64,000 nt of DNA from Paramoeba atlantica. Its lineage: Eukaryota > Discosea. The stretch is taken from positions 620,001 to 684,000 of the forward strand of contig CDRNVI010000004.1 in NCBI GenBank assembly GCA_977017575.1, given 5' to 3'. A model generated the notes under the pieces. That model was not told the DNA's origin, searched no databases, and saw nothing but the letters and a program-made list of their open reading frames with translations. How positions within the stretch are numbered: position 1 is the stretch's first letter; each line of letters begins with the position of its first letter. The position numbers were made by a program, and so were the translations under genes. Positions 20,884-30,547 of this stretch are shown here, piece after piece.

Positions 20884-21249
20884 TTTTTCTACGCTGATTC
20901 CTTCGGCAAACGTGCGACAAATTTCGAGATCCATCGAATGCCGAAGGAATTAGGTCAAAAGCTCTCATGACGCAAAAATGAAGGGGGGGGACTGTTATCC
21001 TTTAAGGGGTGTATATCAAGCGTGCCGTCAAGGTCTCCAGTTCATGAAACGGCATTTTTGTTGGAATGGCCGCAGGCAACTTCTTTACAAACCTATCTGC
21101 TAATTTATACATTTTCAATTTTTTTACGCTGATTCCTTCGGCAAACGTACGACAAATTTCGAGATCTATCGATTGCCGAAGGAATTAGGTCAAAAGCTCG
21201 CATGACGCAAAAATGAAGGAGGGGGACTGTTATCCTTTAAGAGGTGTAT
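20884..21249. repeat. Direct repeat of a MITE end (two units of about 130 bp)
   Basis: Units at 20,884-21,012 and 21,119-21,249 are almost identical. Each runs from TTTTACGCTGATTCCTTCGG through GAATTAGGTCAAAAGCTC to GACTGTTATCCTTTAAG and GGTGTA. Each unit is itself a hairpin-like inverted repeat (ATTCCTTCGGCA and TGCCGAAGGAAT). The terminal word also occurs at 7.85 and 35.6 kb. Confidence 0.65.
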
Positions 21250-21763
21250 TTGGGCGGAAATGATTTAATGAAATAGCAATTAGTGGAATGAGCTAGAAAT
21301 TAGGGAAAATTGAACAGAACAGTAGTGAGAAAGAAAATGCTTTACCTTACCTTGCCTTCTAACTTGCCGTATTACTTTCTACCGTCCTACCTTCGTACTT
21401 TCTACAGTCTCATGTGGAGCACACCTACAAGGCCGGGAAACGAACCGAACGATTCGAAGTAGCGATCGGGCTGGCCACCGAATACGAGGGAGGATTGTAT
21501 TCTGGGGGTGGTGGTGAGGCTTCAGCCCCGCTGCTTGATTCACTTTGTCGAGAAGCGGTCCGCTGGCGCTGACGCCACTGCTGGCAAACGCGAGACTGCT
21601 TCCCGGAAACAGAGCGCCACACGCTGTCCACAAAGTCGCCCACTTCACCGTGGCGATGGGGGGGAAAAGAGAGGGTCTTCTTGAAGGTACGCTTCAGGGT
21701 ATGCGGTTGCCTCTCCAAGGAAGTAAAGGATGAAAATGATTCAGAGAAGGAAACAAAGGAAAA
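21250..21763. other. No confident gene
   Basis: Two overlapping minus-strand ORFs (21,379-21,718, up to 97 codons) lie in a GC-richer patch and have no recognisable motif. They may be a gene fragment, but support is insufficient. Confidence 0.3.
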
Positions 21764-22504
21764 TACACTATCATCCAGCTATAAGTCCCCCCCTTTATTT
21801 TCAGGTCACGCGTCCGTTTGACCTAATTCCAGCGGTAAACGAGAGATCTCGATCCCTAGCCTATCTTTGCCGGTCTTGGTTTTTAGAAACTTAATATACG
21901 CTTTTGGCACTCAAAATACTGGTCAAAAATGAGATTTTCCAATGTACAGTAAAATTTTCCCTTTTTTTCTCATTGACACTACCCTTTTTGTGCACATGGT
22001 GAGGAACCACAGGTCGAGTTACCTCAACTCGGAGCGTACGACGCTTGCAATGCGCGTGCCGCAAAAATGCGGTGCCTCCACCACTTTCATCTCCAAAACA
22101 TATAAAGTTGATAAAAATACCGTACGAAAAAGGGTAAAAATGTACGATGGAAAAAAAGGTGTTCAGAGTACTTAAAACGTATGAACAAGGTGCTGGAGAG
22201 CAGGGAGTGGAATACTGGATATTAAGCTTGTCTTTGTGTAAGCTTCTTTTCCTGCAGTGATTGCATTTATGGGGTTTTACCTGGTAAATATATCAAAAAA
22301 TGGAACATTTTTGTAAAAAAAATCATTTCTTCCGATCATTTTTTTCTAAAAAGAATTCAATCCTAATGAGTCGAAAAAAACCAGTTTAAAAGACGGGAAA
22401 CGCATCTATGTAAAATTCTCTACATGTTCAAATAAAAAAAGATGATAAAAAGCAGACCAGTTTTTCAAAAATCGAGGGGGGGCTTATAGCTGATTACTAG
22501 TGTA
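21764..22504 (+). mobile_element. Short TA-flanked element with HTH fragment, copy B
   Basis: Same family as 20,071-20,833 but inverted. The left end is TACACTATCATCCAGCTATA, then AGTCCCCCCC. The right end is GGGCTTATAGCTGATTACTA, then GTGTA. The plus ORF at 21,942-22,175 encodes the same HTH region (CGASTTFISKTYKVDKNTV), shortened by a small deletion relative to copy A. Confidence 0.75.
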
Positions 22505-22646
22505 GAGCTAGAAGCGTACACCGAATTGGAAATTCCGCATAAAAATAATAAAAAAATGTAAACTTTTGCCTGTTTTTCTATCTCTCCCCACCGAAAATAC
22601 TAAATAGAAACCGCGGTCTCGGTCGAAGTACCCGCAGCCCCTCACA

Positions 22647-22961
22647 TACTCCCTCTGTCATTAATAATGATAATCTTAAAAAAAATATTCTATGTGGTGA
22701 AGACTCTTAAAAAATTATCAACTTATTTTCATGCACGCAGGATTTTCTTACAAAAAATTTTGTGTCTTAAAAAAAACGCTTTTTGAACTAAAAAACTATT
22801 GGTAAGGTGTCAAAATTTCGCTTTTTTGGCCTGAAAATCGTGTTTTTTTGTCGAAAACGATGTATTCCCCCAGCCATTAATAATGATAATGATAATAATA
22901 ATCTCAAAAAAATTAACATTCTTGAGGATTATCATTATCATTATTAATGACAGGGGGAGTA
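22647..22961. repeat. Stowaway-like MITE
   Basis: The inverted ends are TACTCCCTCTGTCATTAATA and TATTAATGACAGGGGGAGTA, extended by ATGATAATNTT-type sequence, with TA at both edges. The first bases resemble the Stowaway/mariner terminal consensus CTCCCTCYGTC. It is non-coding. Confidence 0.7.
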
Positions 22962-22978
22962 TTAAATATTAAAATATT

Positions 22979-23476
22979 TACTGTACCCCCCCTTACTTAA
23001 TCGTGACCGCTTTCGTGAAAAAGGGCAATTAAATAGGGGGGTGCAAATTTTGAAGAAAGTAAGGGAAAAAAATGCTCATATACGATTGATTCGTTGTGAT
23101 AGAATGGCACACGTTCCATTTTTGTTGAACTGTTAATTGCGTATGGCATCGCTTATTGGTGGGAGAAGAAGTGGGGAAAATAGTGTAGCGGATTACAAGA
23201 ACTCCTTAATTCACATCGTACGGTACAGGCTTCTATCATCACGTCATCCAAGGTTCCTAACTACAAAAAGTGATGCGGTCACACATTTTACAGCCTGTGC
23301 AAGGAAACATGATAGAGCGGAGTCGTGTAAGTAGCAAAAATATGATGCTTAATCACTCCCTTGGAAAATACTGAAATTTTGTCTGCGCAACCACCGTGAA
23401 AAAAATTAAGTTTTTTTGGCGGTGAAAAAGGTTCCCTTTCACCGAAATTTGTGCATATTAAGGGGGTGTCACAGTA
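22979..23476. repeat. MITE with TACTGTACCCCCCCTTA end
   Basis: The left end is TACTGTACCCCCCCTTACTTAA. The right end, AAGGGGGTGTCACAGTA, is its imperfect inverse, with TA at both ends. The interior contains inverted GTGAAAAAGG words and an uninterpretable ORF (23,137-23,334). Confidence 0.55.
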
Positions 23477-23824
23477 CTATCTGCATATCTACATGTTGAT
23501 ACATACATGTTGATATTCTCTGCGCATAAAGAAGTGTGTAAAAGCCAATTAATCATTAATTTCCGCTTAAATCCGAAGATAATCCCCAGTGAATACGGCT
23601 GTGGATATACTGTAGTACTGTGATCCCCCTTTTAATGCGGAATTTTTTGAATTTTTTTGGAAAAGAATTGGAAAAAGTTTCAATTTTCATTTTTCTCTTT
23701 CATTTTTTAGATTTTCATTGTTCGAGAGCACGACTCAAAGGGTTGTTTGTCAGCCGAATGATCGCTTTTGCCCCAAGTCCGTTCTCCGTTGAGATCTGTA
23801 TCCGGCTACAGAAGTGATACCGTA
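23477..23824. other. No supported gene
   Basis: AT-rich sequence with a G-/C-run word (CTGTGATCCCCC, about 23,619-23,630) that may be another MITE end. Nothing else is seen. Confidence 0.35.
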
Positions 23825-25069
23825 TTAGACTTTAAAAACCTGGTTTGCGGTGCTCCTATGTGCGGCCGTCAGTAGAGGTTCCAAAAAATATGTTTTACCG
23901 CGGCACTTTTTATCGGAGCATAGCCAACGCTCTTCCTTAAGAGTACATACCCGTGGCTCATGACCTTTCGAACAAGTAACGGCCTCATACATAAGAGCAT
24001 GATTTTTTATCCGGAATATGATGCTGTCTTGCGTTGCCATACAAAGCAAAGTATAGGACCACTTTAAGTGGTCCTGATAAGTGACTTATCAGTGCATGAA
24101 AAATCGGAGCAGCTCGGGCAACCCATTTAAGGTAATAATATTTAAGAACACGTTTTTAAGAAAACACTCGCTCCCGCGCAACCACCCTCGCCCCGCCCAG
24201 ATCCCCCTCCCCGTTAGCTTCCACCGCCATTTGGTCTTCGCTTTCGCTGTCGCTGTCACCACTTTCTGATGTCAATTCAATGTTTTCGATGTCTCTTACA
24301 CTCTTCATAGCAGACGAATTTGCTTGGAAACGCTGTTGCTAGGTTCTTTTCTTAAACAGTAGCGTATACAGCGATATTATTTTATCTGCTTCCTTAGGTA
24401 GCATGGACATTCTTCCCTGTTTCAGAACCATACGTTTTATAGCGGAGTGACATGATTCAGCGTTGTTAGTGTGAACACCGTCCTCCGTTACGAAACGAAA
24501 CTTAACCTTTCTACTATGATTCACCGTTTTGTGGTTTCTAGTGCGTTTTAAATCTCTATAGCTCGTAAATTGGTCTGTTAACACAAGAGTTCGTATGCTG
24601 TCGATTGTATGTTTGGCAAATGGAGAACTTGTATGTTCTCCAGTGTTGCCTTGTCTCTGGTTTTTACTCTTGTCCAAATTGTGGAGGAACATTTCCCATC
24701 TCGTTCAATGCCTGTCACAGTAACCATCCAAAATGATTTTCCCCGGGCCCTGCGTCCACGGTAGTATTTTCGTTTAAAGAAGTAGGTTTCATCTATAGCA
24801 CAGTGTGAAAATTTGGTGTTTTCGTTTCTATATTTCACAGCCTTTATCCATCCCACTAGTTCTTTCTTCCACTTATAGACTGTATTTTTATTGTCTTCAC
24901 ACTGCGACGCTGCCGCTTCAGAATCGACACGTTGAGACAACTTGATCCAATAGCGAAACTTGTACGGCAGCTTTTGCTTGGCGGAAAAGAAAGGTGTGAG
25001 TCTTGAAAGTCGTCTACGGCAATTTGCTCCATTCTTCATTCTAATCTTTTGTCGACAGATAGTCAAATA

Positions 25070-25911
25070 CTGTACCCCCCTAGTTATCTGTCACCCCCCC
25101 CCGCCCCCCCTAGTTATCTGTCGCTTTTCGGTCCTTCGAATATTTTTTTTCGTCGACCACCCCCCCTAGTTATCTGTCGCCTTTCTAAACTAAATGAAAA
25201 ATTTATAAAATTAGAAGCGAAACTTCAATTTTTTTCTATTCTGCTTTTAGGTTAATGGTTTTGCGTGGAGTTCTATGGTTAAAATTGGAAAACAAGAGTC
25301 GGAGCTCGTTATCCCGTCCATCATCCCCTTTATCATTCCCTTCTTTCAATTTAAAGATCGTCTATGTGAACATTTGAAAATGGACTCTTCGCCGTATTTA
25401 ATAGTGCCAATGTGTTGTCCACAGCAAGGTTCTGGTGAAAACAGTTGTGCAATTCACGTGGTAAATAATATGTATCGCACCTTATTTGAAAACCGTGATA
25501 TTGACATTCTTAAAGAATGTCATAGTGTCTTAAAGAATGATTCTTTCCGTCGTGACCTTTGTGAAAATTGGAGTCCGATAGCTCCCGATGTTCTACTTTA
25601 GCCCATATATGAAACGTAATTAGTATTTTAACCCAATAAAATGTGTGTGAATTACTCTCTGGGCTTATTTTAACCCGTAGGCGCATGCCTTCAGCTTGTA
25701 GTGCCCCATTGGGGTAGAAAGGAATTTTCCTAGGCAATAAAGATACCGTTTCAGTAACATTTCGTTCCCTCGCTTTTTTTTGGCGACGGACCCCCCTAGT
25801 TATCTGACGCACTTTGACCCCCCTAGTTATCTGTCGCACCCCTACCCCCCCCCTAGTTATCTGTCACCTTTTCTCGAAAAGTAGCGACAGATAACTAGGG
25901 GGGGGGTACAG
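25070..25911. mobile_element. TA-flanked element with seven CCCCTAGTTATCTGTC end motifs
   Basis: It is bounded by TA at 25,068-25,069 and 25,912-25,913 inside the Merlin remnant. The ends are CTGTACCCCCCTAGTTATCT and its inverse. The word CCCCTAGTTATCTGTC (one copy has GAC) recurs near 25,077, 25,107, 25,163, 25,793, 25,820 and 25,851, and inverted near 25,886-25,903. The ends are thus iterated, three motifs on the left side and four on the right. The interior carries a Ulp1-like fragment. No transposase was seen, so it is non-autonomous. Confidence 0.75.
25275..25601 (+). pseudogene. Ulp1-like cysteine protease fragment inside a MITE
   Basis: A 108-codon ORF containing LIVPMCCPQQGSGENSCAIH followed by VVNNMYR. 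The pattern P.Q.....(D/N)xC(G/A) with hydrophobic flanks resembles the oxyanion Gln and nucleophile Cys region of SUMO/Ulp1-family (C48) proteases. The His and Asp parts that should precede are not seen, so it is at best a C-terminal fragment. It is enclosed by the iterated inverted ends of the surrounding element, suggesting capture of a gene piece. The family assignment is tentative. Confidence 0.45.
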
Positions 25912-26289
25912 TACTTGTTCTTCTTGTGAACACTCCCTGGAAGATGATGCATACTGCAGATCCCATCTTTCACGATTCCATGAGACTTCAGAAAGCTGGA
26001 AAAGTCACGAGGGATATCAGAATCGTTTTTCCATGTGCGGACACATCGAAGATCAGAACAAACACAAGGTGGGATAGTGAAAAACGCGCGGTAAAAAGTC
26101 AACTTATGTGAGTCTTAGCAACAAAATACAATAATACTTCATTATCTGTTGATATATTCATTTTTGCCCGCAAAGGAGACAAAAAACGTGTAAAAAACGA
26201 AAAAGAAATCGGGATACAATATAAATAGGATTCAACCGGGGGTTCTATTACTGGGAGGCATATTATTGGGGGGTCTATTACACGTGGGT

Positions 26290-26388
26290 TTACTGTATAC
26301 CGTTACCCCCCCTTACTTCGCCTCCCCCTTTACTTCACCACATTTAGTCACTGGACGTGTGGTGAAGTAAGGGGGGTGTCAGATTCTC
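26290..26388. repeat. Mini-MITE with CCTTACTTC ends
   Basis: TACTGTATACCGTTACCCCC leads into CCTTACTTC. The right end, GTGAAGTAAGGGGGGTGTCA, is an imperfect inverse. A related short element is at 55,765-55,858 (CCCCCTTACTTCACCAC). Confidence 0.55.
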
Positions 26389-26500
26389 CAGACAACTTAC
26401 CACCTCTTTACACAGCCGGAGGGGTGCACTGCAACCGACTGTAGCATCGGGGTAAGGCGAGGCAGGGCAGTGGTCTTCAAAGGGGGGGACACAGATGGCG
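26389..26500 (-). mobile_element. SL-headed retroelement, 3'-region fragment
   Basis: The reverse complement contains GTCGGTTGCAGTGCACCCCT followed by CCGGCTGTGTAAAGAGGTGG. This matches the duplicated block at about 29,404-29,545 (GTCGGTTGCAGTGCGCCCCT and CCGGCTGCGTAAAGAG), with ACCACTG..CTGCCTCGC upstream as in the 29-kb copy. The fragment ends where the mini-MITE begins. Confidence 0.65.
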
Positions 26501-27326
26501 CACAAAGATCGATGCACAAAGGTTCTTGGTGCAACTTTCTTGGTGAAGACGACGCCGTCATACCGGGATTTTAAGCCACAGTCCGGTTTAACGTTCCGGG
26601 GGGAATGTTAACGGCTACAGGAATGCTACGTAGCTGCAGGAATGATAACTTTTGAAGATTGTCTTGGGTTCGTCGACGCAACGGGTTAGTAGCAGCACGT
26701 TGTTGCTGCCTTGTACCAACGAAAACAGTTAGAGGACTTCGGCCTCGAAAGTTTCAAATCTATCTGTGAAGGGTCTGGCCTGCCAGTGATCAATCGGAGC
26801 AATCCGGAATGACTTAGATTCGTTGAACCATTTCTAATTCAGAACAATTTTCTTCCATGTCAGTTTCATCATCGCTTTGATTATAAAGTTGCGCCACAGT
26901 GTTTTGTAGTTCTAAAATTTAAGTTGATATTCAATAGGTTATATTCTGCGACAACATTTAAATTTTACGATGTAAGAAAATTTCATGGGGGGAAAGTTAA
27001 AAATGCATGGGACATCGTAGACAAACTAAAAGAAACATAAAATATTAAATGTGCAACACGAGGTATTACAACAAATGCATCTCTTAAAAACACGTATCAT
27101 CCAAAAACATGTATCAGCCAAGACCCTGAATATATCGTTCAAAAACCTTTATCTTCCAAATTATTTATCGTCCAAAGAATATGTACCATCTAAGACATGT
27201 ATATCAGTTATTATGGGGTGTCAGTCGCAAGCTTCACATTCCCGGTAACGATCCTTTCTTGGTTGACCATTTGCATGGTTCTAAGCCAGAGCGCCACGGC
27301 AAGGCGAAGGATCCAGCTCTGGTTAC
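26501..27326. other. No supported gene
   Basis: No ORF with recognisable content (the longest, 27,051-27,248, looks fortuitous). No repeat was identified. Confidence 0.4.
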
Positions 27327-28301
27327 AATTCAAGAAGTAGAGACGTACCCAACGTCATTAAGGGGTAAAAATGTCATTTAGGGGTAAAGTTCCCCGTTTT
27401 TCACCTATAATTTCTTTACGATTTGCTGGGCTTTCTTGTACGTTTGTGTCACACAAAGTCTACTTTGTTGAACGCAGCTCTCTCTCTTTTACCCTGTCTT
27501 TCTACTTGTAATGTTTTCACGTGCACTTCCAAACCTCACCAAGAACATCGCAAAGCTTCGTCGTAAAGTTATCAAGAAGCCGTGGGCTGGAAACTCAGCA
27601 CCGACAAGTGCGCTGCGTGTATTTATAGCAAAGTCATGCAAAGGTAAAAAGGGATACCCAGATCTCGCCGGACTTCATGCCGCTTTTAAAAAGTTACCTC
27701 CTGCTCAAGTCCGGTCCTTGGATAAGATTGCTGCCCAGAATATGAAACAGAAAACAGCGCTCAGAGCACAAGTGAAAAGCGCACGCTACCTTCCTTATAG
27801 CTTGTTCTTAAAGCGTACCATGCCAGCAATATACCAGGCAGAGAAGGGAACCCACAAGAATCATAAGGCATGTTTTCTCGCGGCGGTAAAGAAGGTGTCT
27901 GCCAAGTATAAGAAGCTGTCAGCCGCTGAACGCAAAGCACTTTCAGATGAAGCAGCACGACTCCGCAAGAAGGGCAAAGCATTCATTGAAACGCTGGTAG
28001 AGAAGAAAAGGTAGGGTAAAAAGGTAAAATGTTTTTAAATATGGTTGATAAAATAGAAATATTATATAACAAATACTAGAATACCTATCATTGTAGCTAT
28101 TTTATATATTTTTTGTAATATGTTCGCGCTGCAAATACACATATTTGCACCTCCACGTATAGGATCATTATCATTTACTAATAGATTTTTTTCGTACAAA
28201 AAAAATGAATTTACATGCACAGGATTTAGTCTGTTAAAAACCCCGCATGTGCGGGTTAGAGAAAATGGATAGAGCAAGTACGTCTGTAAATGTGATTAGA
28301 A
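27327..28301 (+). repeat. Duplicated segment carrying HMG-like gene, copy 2
   Basis: Near-identical to 4552-5541 in the same orientation. The CT tract before the ATG is shorter here, and a few small changes occur in the 3' region. Confidence 0.85.
27511..28014 (+). CDS. Mitochondrial HMG-box-like basic protein (KAP-like), copy 2
   Basis: 167 residues, the same length as the copy at 4742. The presequence-like N-terminus (residues 1-34) is identical between copies, and the C-terminal HMG-like part is nearly so. Residues about 35-44 are replaced (ALRVFIAKSCKG here, AKGMFLSKFLKG in copy 1), with further changes at G/Y, A/L, R/P, Q/R and N/D up to about residue 77. Both copies are intact and presumably expressed. 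The inferred role is packaging of organellar DNA. The two may be specialised paralogues differing in one exposed segment. Confidence 0.75.
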   Translation: MFSRALPNLTKNIAKLRRKVIKKPWAGNSAPTSALRVFIAKSCKGKKGYPDLAGLHAAFKKLPPAQVRSLDKIAAQNMKQKTALRAQVKSARYLPYSLFLKRTMPAIYQAEKGTHKNHKACFLAAVKKVSAKYKKLSAAERKALSDEAARLRKKGKAFIETLVEKKR

Positions 28302-28444
28302 AATATTTTGTTAGATACATTAGATAATATTTTTATTTACAATGTACAATAATACCAATGTTAATTTTTGTATTTCTCCTATTTATTTGTGAATTTCGAT
28401 TGTTTTCATTTCTCCACACTAGTTAGCAATTGTCACCATGTACC
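28302..28444. other. Spacer upstream of LRR gene 3
   Basis: AT-rich sequence without a gene. Confidence 0.4.
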
Positions 28445-28456
28445 GGGTAATTACCC
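28445..28456. promoter_or_regulatory. Palindrome GGGTAATTACCC upstream of LRR gene 3
   Basis: Identical to the palindrome at 833-844 and at a similar distance (66 bp) from the ATG. Function unknown. Confidence 0.3.
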
Positions 28457-28522
28457 GATTTACTCTGTTAGGTATGTATTCTGTAAAGCCTAATAAAGCA
28501 GGTTATCTTCCTTACTAATGGT

Positions 28523-29982
28523 ATGAAAAGTATTCTATTGATTTGGTTATTCGTGAAAATGTTCAGACCTACCCAAAACGCCGCACCCTTTTGTGCAGTG
28601 GTTAATACAAAGGATGTTTCCAACGTGAATCCTGGAACTCGACTACCCAGCAAAGTGCGAGGAGCGAATTTGCCACAGGAGTATGAACTCGCACGATTCA
28701 TCGAAAATATTACGAACCCGCATGCCACCTGGACCTCATCAACCCCTGCGTGTGAGTGGCAAAATGTATTCTGTCAAGACGACACATACGTTGTGGTGCT
28801 CGAGTGGGATTGTTTACGTTTATCGGGATCAGTTCAGTGGATGTGGCTTCCGAAAACAGTATTGAGCTGTGATTTTTCAGGTAACAATCTTTCTGGAACA
28901 ATACCGTTTGAAGTTTTACCCCAAGGTCTCGCGTCACTAAATGTCGGTTCCAATAAATTTTTCGGTGTACTCGACTTGAGCCATATAGTAAGTGAATTGG
29001 ACAAATTGTATTTGGGTGATAACAAGTTTCAGGGCTGTGTAGATCTCACCCATCTTCCTGAAACGTTACATGAATTAAGAGATCTTATAAAGATACAGTT
29101 TCTGTACCTTGTTGGTACATTTTCCCTTTAGTTCATCTTTTCTTTCCCCGGCAACGGGCATAATCTTACTGTTTTATATGCCCGTTGCCGGCCGGCACTA
29201 AGGCCGAAACTGTCCCTCTTTCTCGGCGAAGTAGGGGACGCGCTTCCACCCCATCACCCCTCCCCGGCTCACTCCTTGAGTGGGTTTTCTTCCCTCCCCG
29301 GCTTTCTTCCCTTCGCGCCCTTTTCTTCCCGGGGAGCCATGCGCCATGGTGGCCTCCCTTGAGGACCACTGGGCGTGGCTCTGCCTCGCATTATCGCGAG
29401 GCAGCGGTCGGTTGCAGTGCGCCCCTCCGGCTGCGTAAAGAGGTGGTGAGTTGCCTGGACCACCTCTACCGACTGGGACCGAGTCGGTTGCAGTGCGCCC
29501 CTCCGGCTGCGTAAAGAGAGGGCGAGTTGCCTGGACCCCCTCTACCGACAGAGTCCGAGCTAAACCCCCTTGGTGCGACATCCGTCAATACGGATTGTGC
29601 CGATGATATCGGCTGTCGCATCCAGGGCTGTATCTCTGCGCCAACGAGCGCATGAACATCAAAATCAAAACTTCAATACAATTCTCTTTCCGGAGATGTC
29701 GATCTCCGTAGTTTGCCTCAGTGGCTACGGCGCCTCGTGTTGGGTTTCAATAAGTTTACAGGACCACTTCACCTAACGCGTTTACCTTCGTCGCTCCGAG
29801 AACTCTACTGCGATCACAACTACTTTTCTGGTCCTGTACAGCTAGATCGTCTTCCCAATCGATTAATAAAATTGTTCCTTGATAGCAACTCGGAGTTGAG
29901 TGGTAAGATTGACAAGGCTGATTTTCCTCCGTCACTGGGCGACTTTCGATACACCGACACAAAAATATGCCATGTCTCATAA
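28523..29982 (+). pseudogene. LRR family member 3, interrupted by an SL-headed element
   Basis: Starts at ATG 28,523. The hydrophobic head MKSILLIWLFVKMF could be a signal peptide. SKVRGANLPQEYELARFI and the cap ACEWQNVFC follow, then LRRs. Coding stops making sense at 29,080 (after ...LPETLHELR) and resumes exactly at 29,671 (LQYNSLSGDVDLRSLP), continuing LRRs to 29,982. Skipping the 590-bp insertion keeps the frame and restores a regular 24-residue LRR spacing. The gene was therefore intact when hit, and its remaining sequence shows little decay. Confidence 0.85.
29081..29670 (+). mobile_element. SL-headed short retroelement, complete-looking copy (590 bp)
   Basis: The borders are fixed by the interrupted LRR frame. 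It begins GATCTTATAAAGATAC, then AGTTTCTGTACCTTGTTG (SL-like, to 29,114), then GTACATTTTCCCTTTAG, which reads like a short GT...AG segment. A strong hairpin, GGCAACGGGCATA with TATGCCCGTTGCC (about 29,151-29,191), and GGCCGGCACTAAGGCC follow. Two direct repeats of about 80 bp (from about 29,405 and 29,483, each with GGTTGCAGTGCGCCCCTCCG) come next. It ends A-rich (ACATCAAAATCAAAA). There is no ORF of note. It is a SINE-like, probably LINE-mobilised element; no clear target duplication was found. Confidence 0.8.
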
Positions 29983-30547
29983 ATTTATTTATCATGACAT
30001 TTGTATTTTATTTTGTAAAGCTTTGTCTTTCATTTTTATCTCATTTTATCTACTAAAAACGCCAATTGAATTTGTGCAGATCATCTCAATTAGAATATGA
30101 ATTGGAGTTTACAGCCTTGGTCTTATCGTAATCTTCGTATTTAGACTTAATTTGGTGGAGTAAATAAATGAATTATTTGAGTTACTGTCACCCAATCCAT
30201 CGTGTTTAGTTTCTGAGTTCAACCATGTTCAAACCATGTTGTCGTTCCCCTCGCATTGTTGGATGGCGTCCTCCTCTGCAACGGGTAATCATTTATTTAA
30301 TGTGCACGGAGGGAACACTCTACAGTACAAGTACATTGACCATAGAGTATCGTATTCTTGCTCCATTTTTATCCGGAGCTGCCTACGGGCGAGTCTTCTC
30401 ATTCTGTGACTAGTTAAACTTCTCGATGGTAGTTTTTTGAGTTTCATGTAATTTTTTACTTATTTTTACCCTTGTTTTTGTAGGAGGGCTGAAACCCTGG
30501 GAAATGAATATAAGTTCTTGTTTCTCTACCATACTTAATATTTTTAG
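29983..30547. other. Intergenic, no gene
   Basis: AT-rich spacer between LRR genes 3 and 4, nothing recognisable. Confidence 0.4.

Larger units (their letters stand above)
23825..26111 (-). mobile_element. Merlin (IS1595/ISXO2-type) transposon remnant, interrupted
   Basis: Minus-strand ORFs carry the ISXO2-like transposase. FRYWIKLSQRV and TVYKWKKEL precede the catalytic part (25,066-24,578) with AIDETYFFKRKYYRGRRARG (first Asp). The frame at 24,692-24,339 has VLTDQFTSYRDLKR (second Asp), then KTVNHSRKVKF and HTNNAESCHSAIKR. A zinc-ribbon-like piece (CSKGHEPRVCTL, then WLCSDKKCRGK), normally N-terminal, lies downstream at 24,049-23,825, so the locus is rearranged or holds two copies. A likely upstream coding portion (26,111-25,920) is separated by the TA-flanked insertion at 25,070-25,911. 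Several frame changes are present, so it is inactive. Confidence 0.8.

Noticed and set aside
25275-25601. Viral-type or adenoviral-like protease reading of the Ulp1-like fragment
   Set aside because: Only the Gln/Cys region is visible and no other virus-like gene is nearby; a captured Ulp1-type host or transposon gene piece is simpler.
22647-26390. CRISPR-like spaced repeats
   Set aside because: The recurring C-run words are transposon ends in both orientations with irregular spacing, and the genome is eukaryotic.
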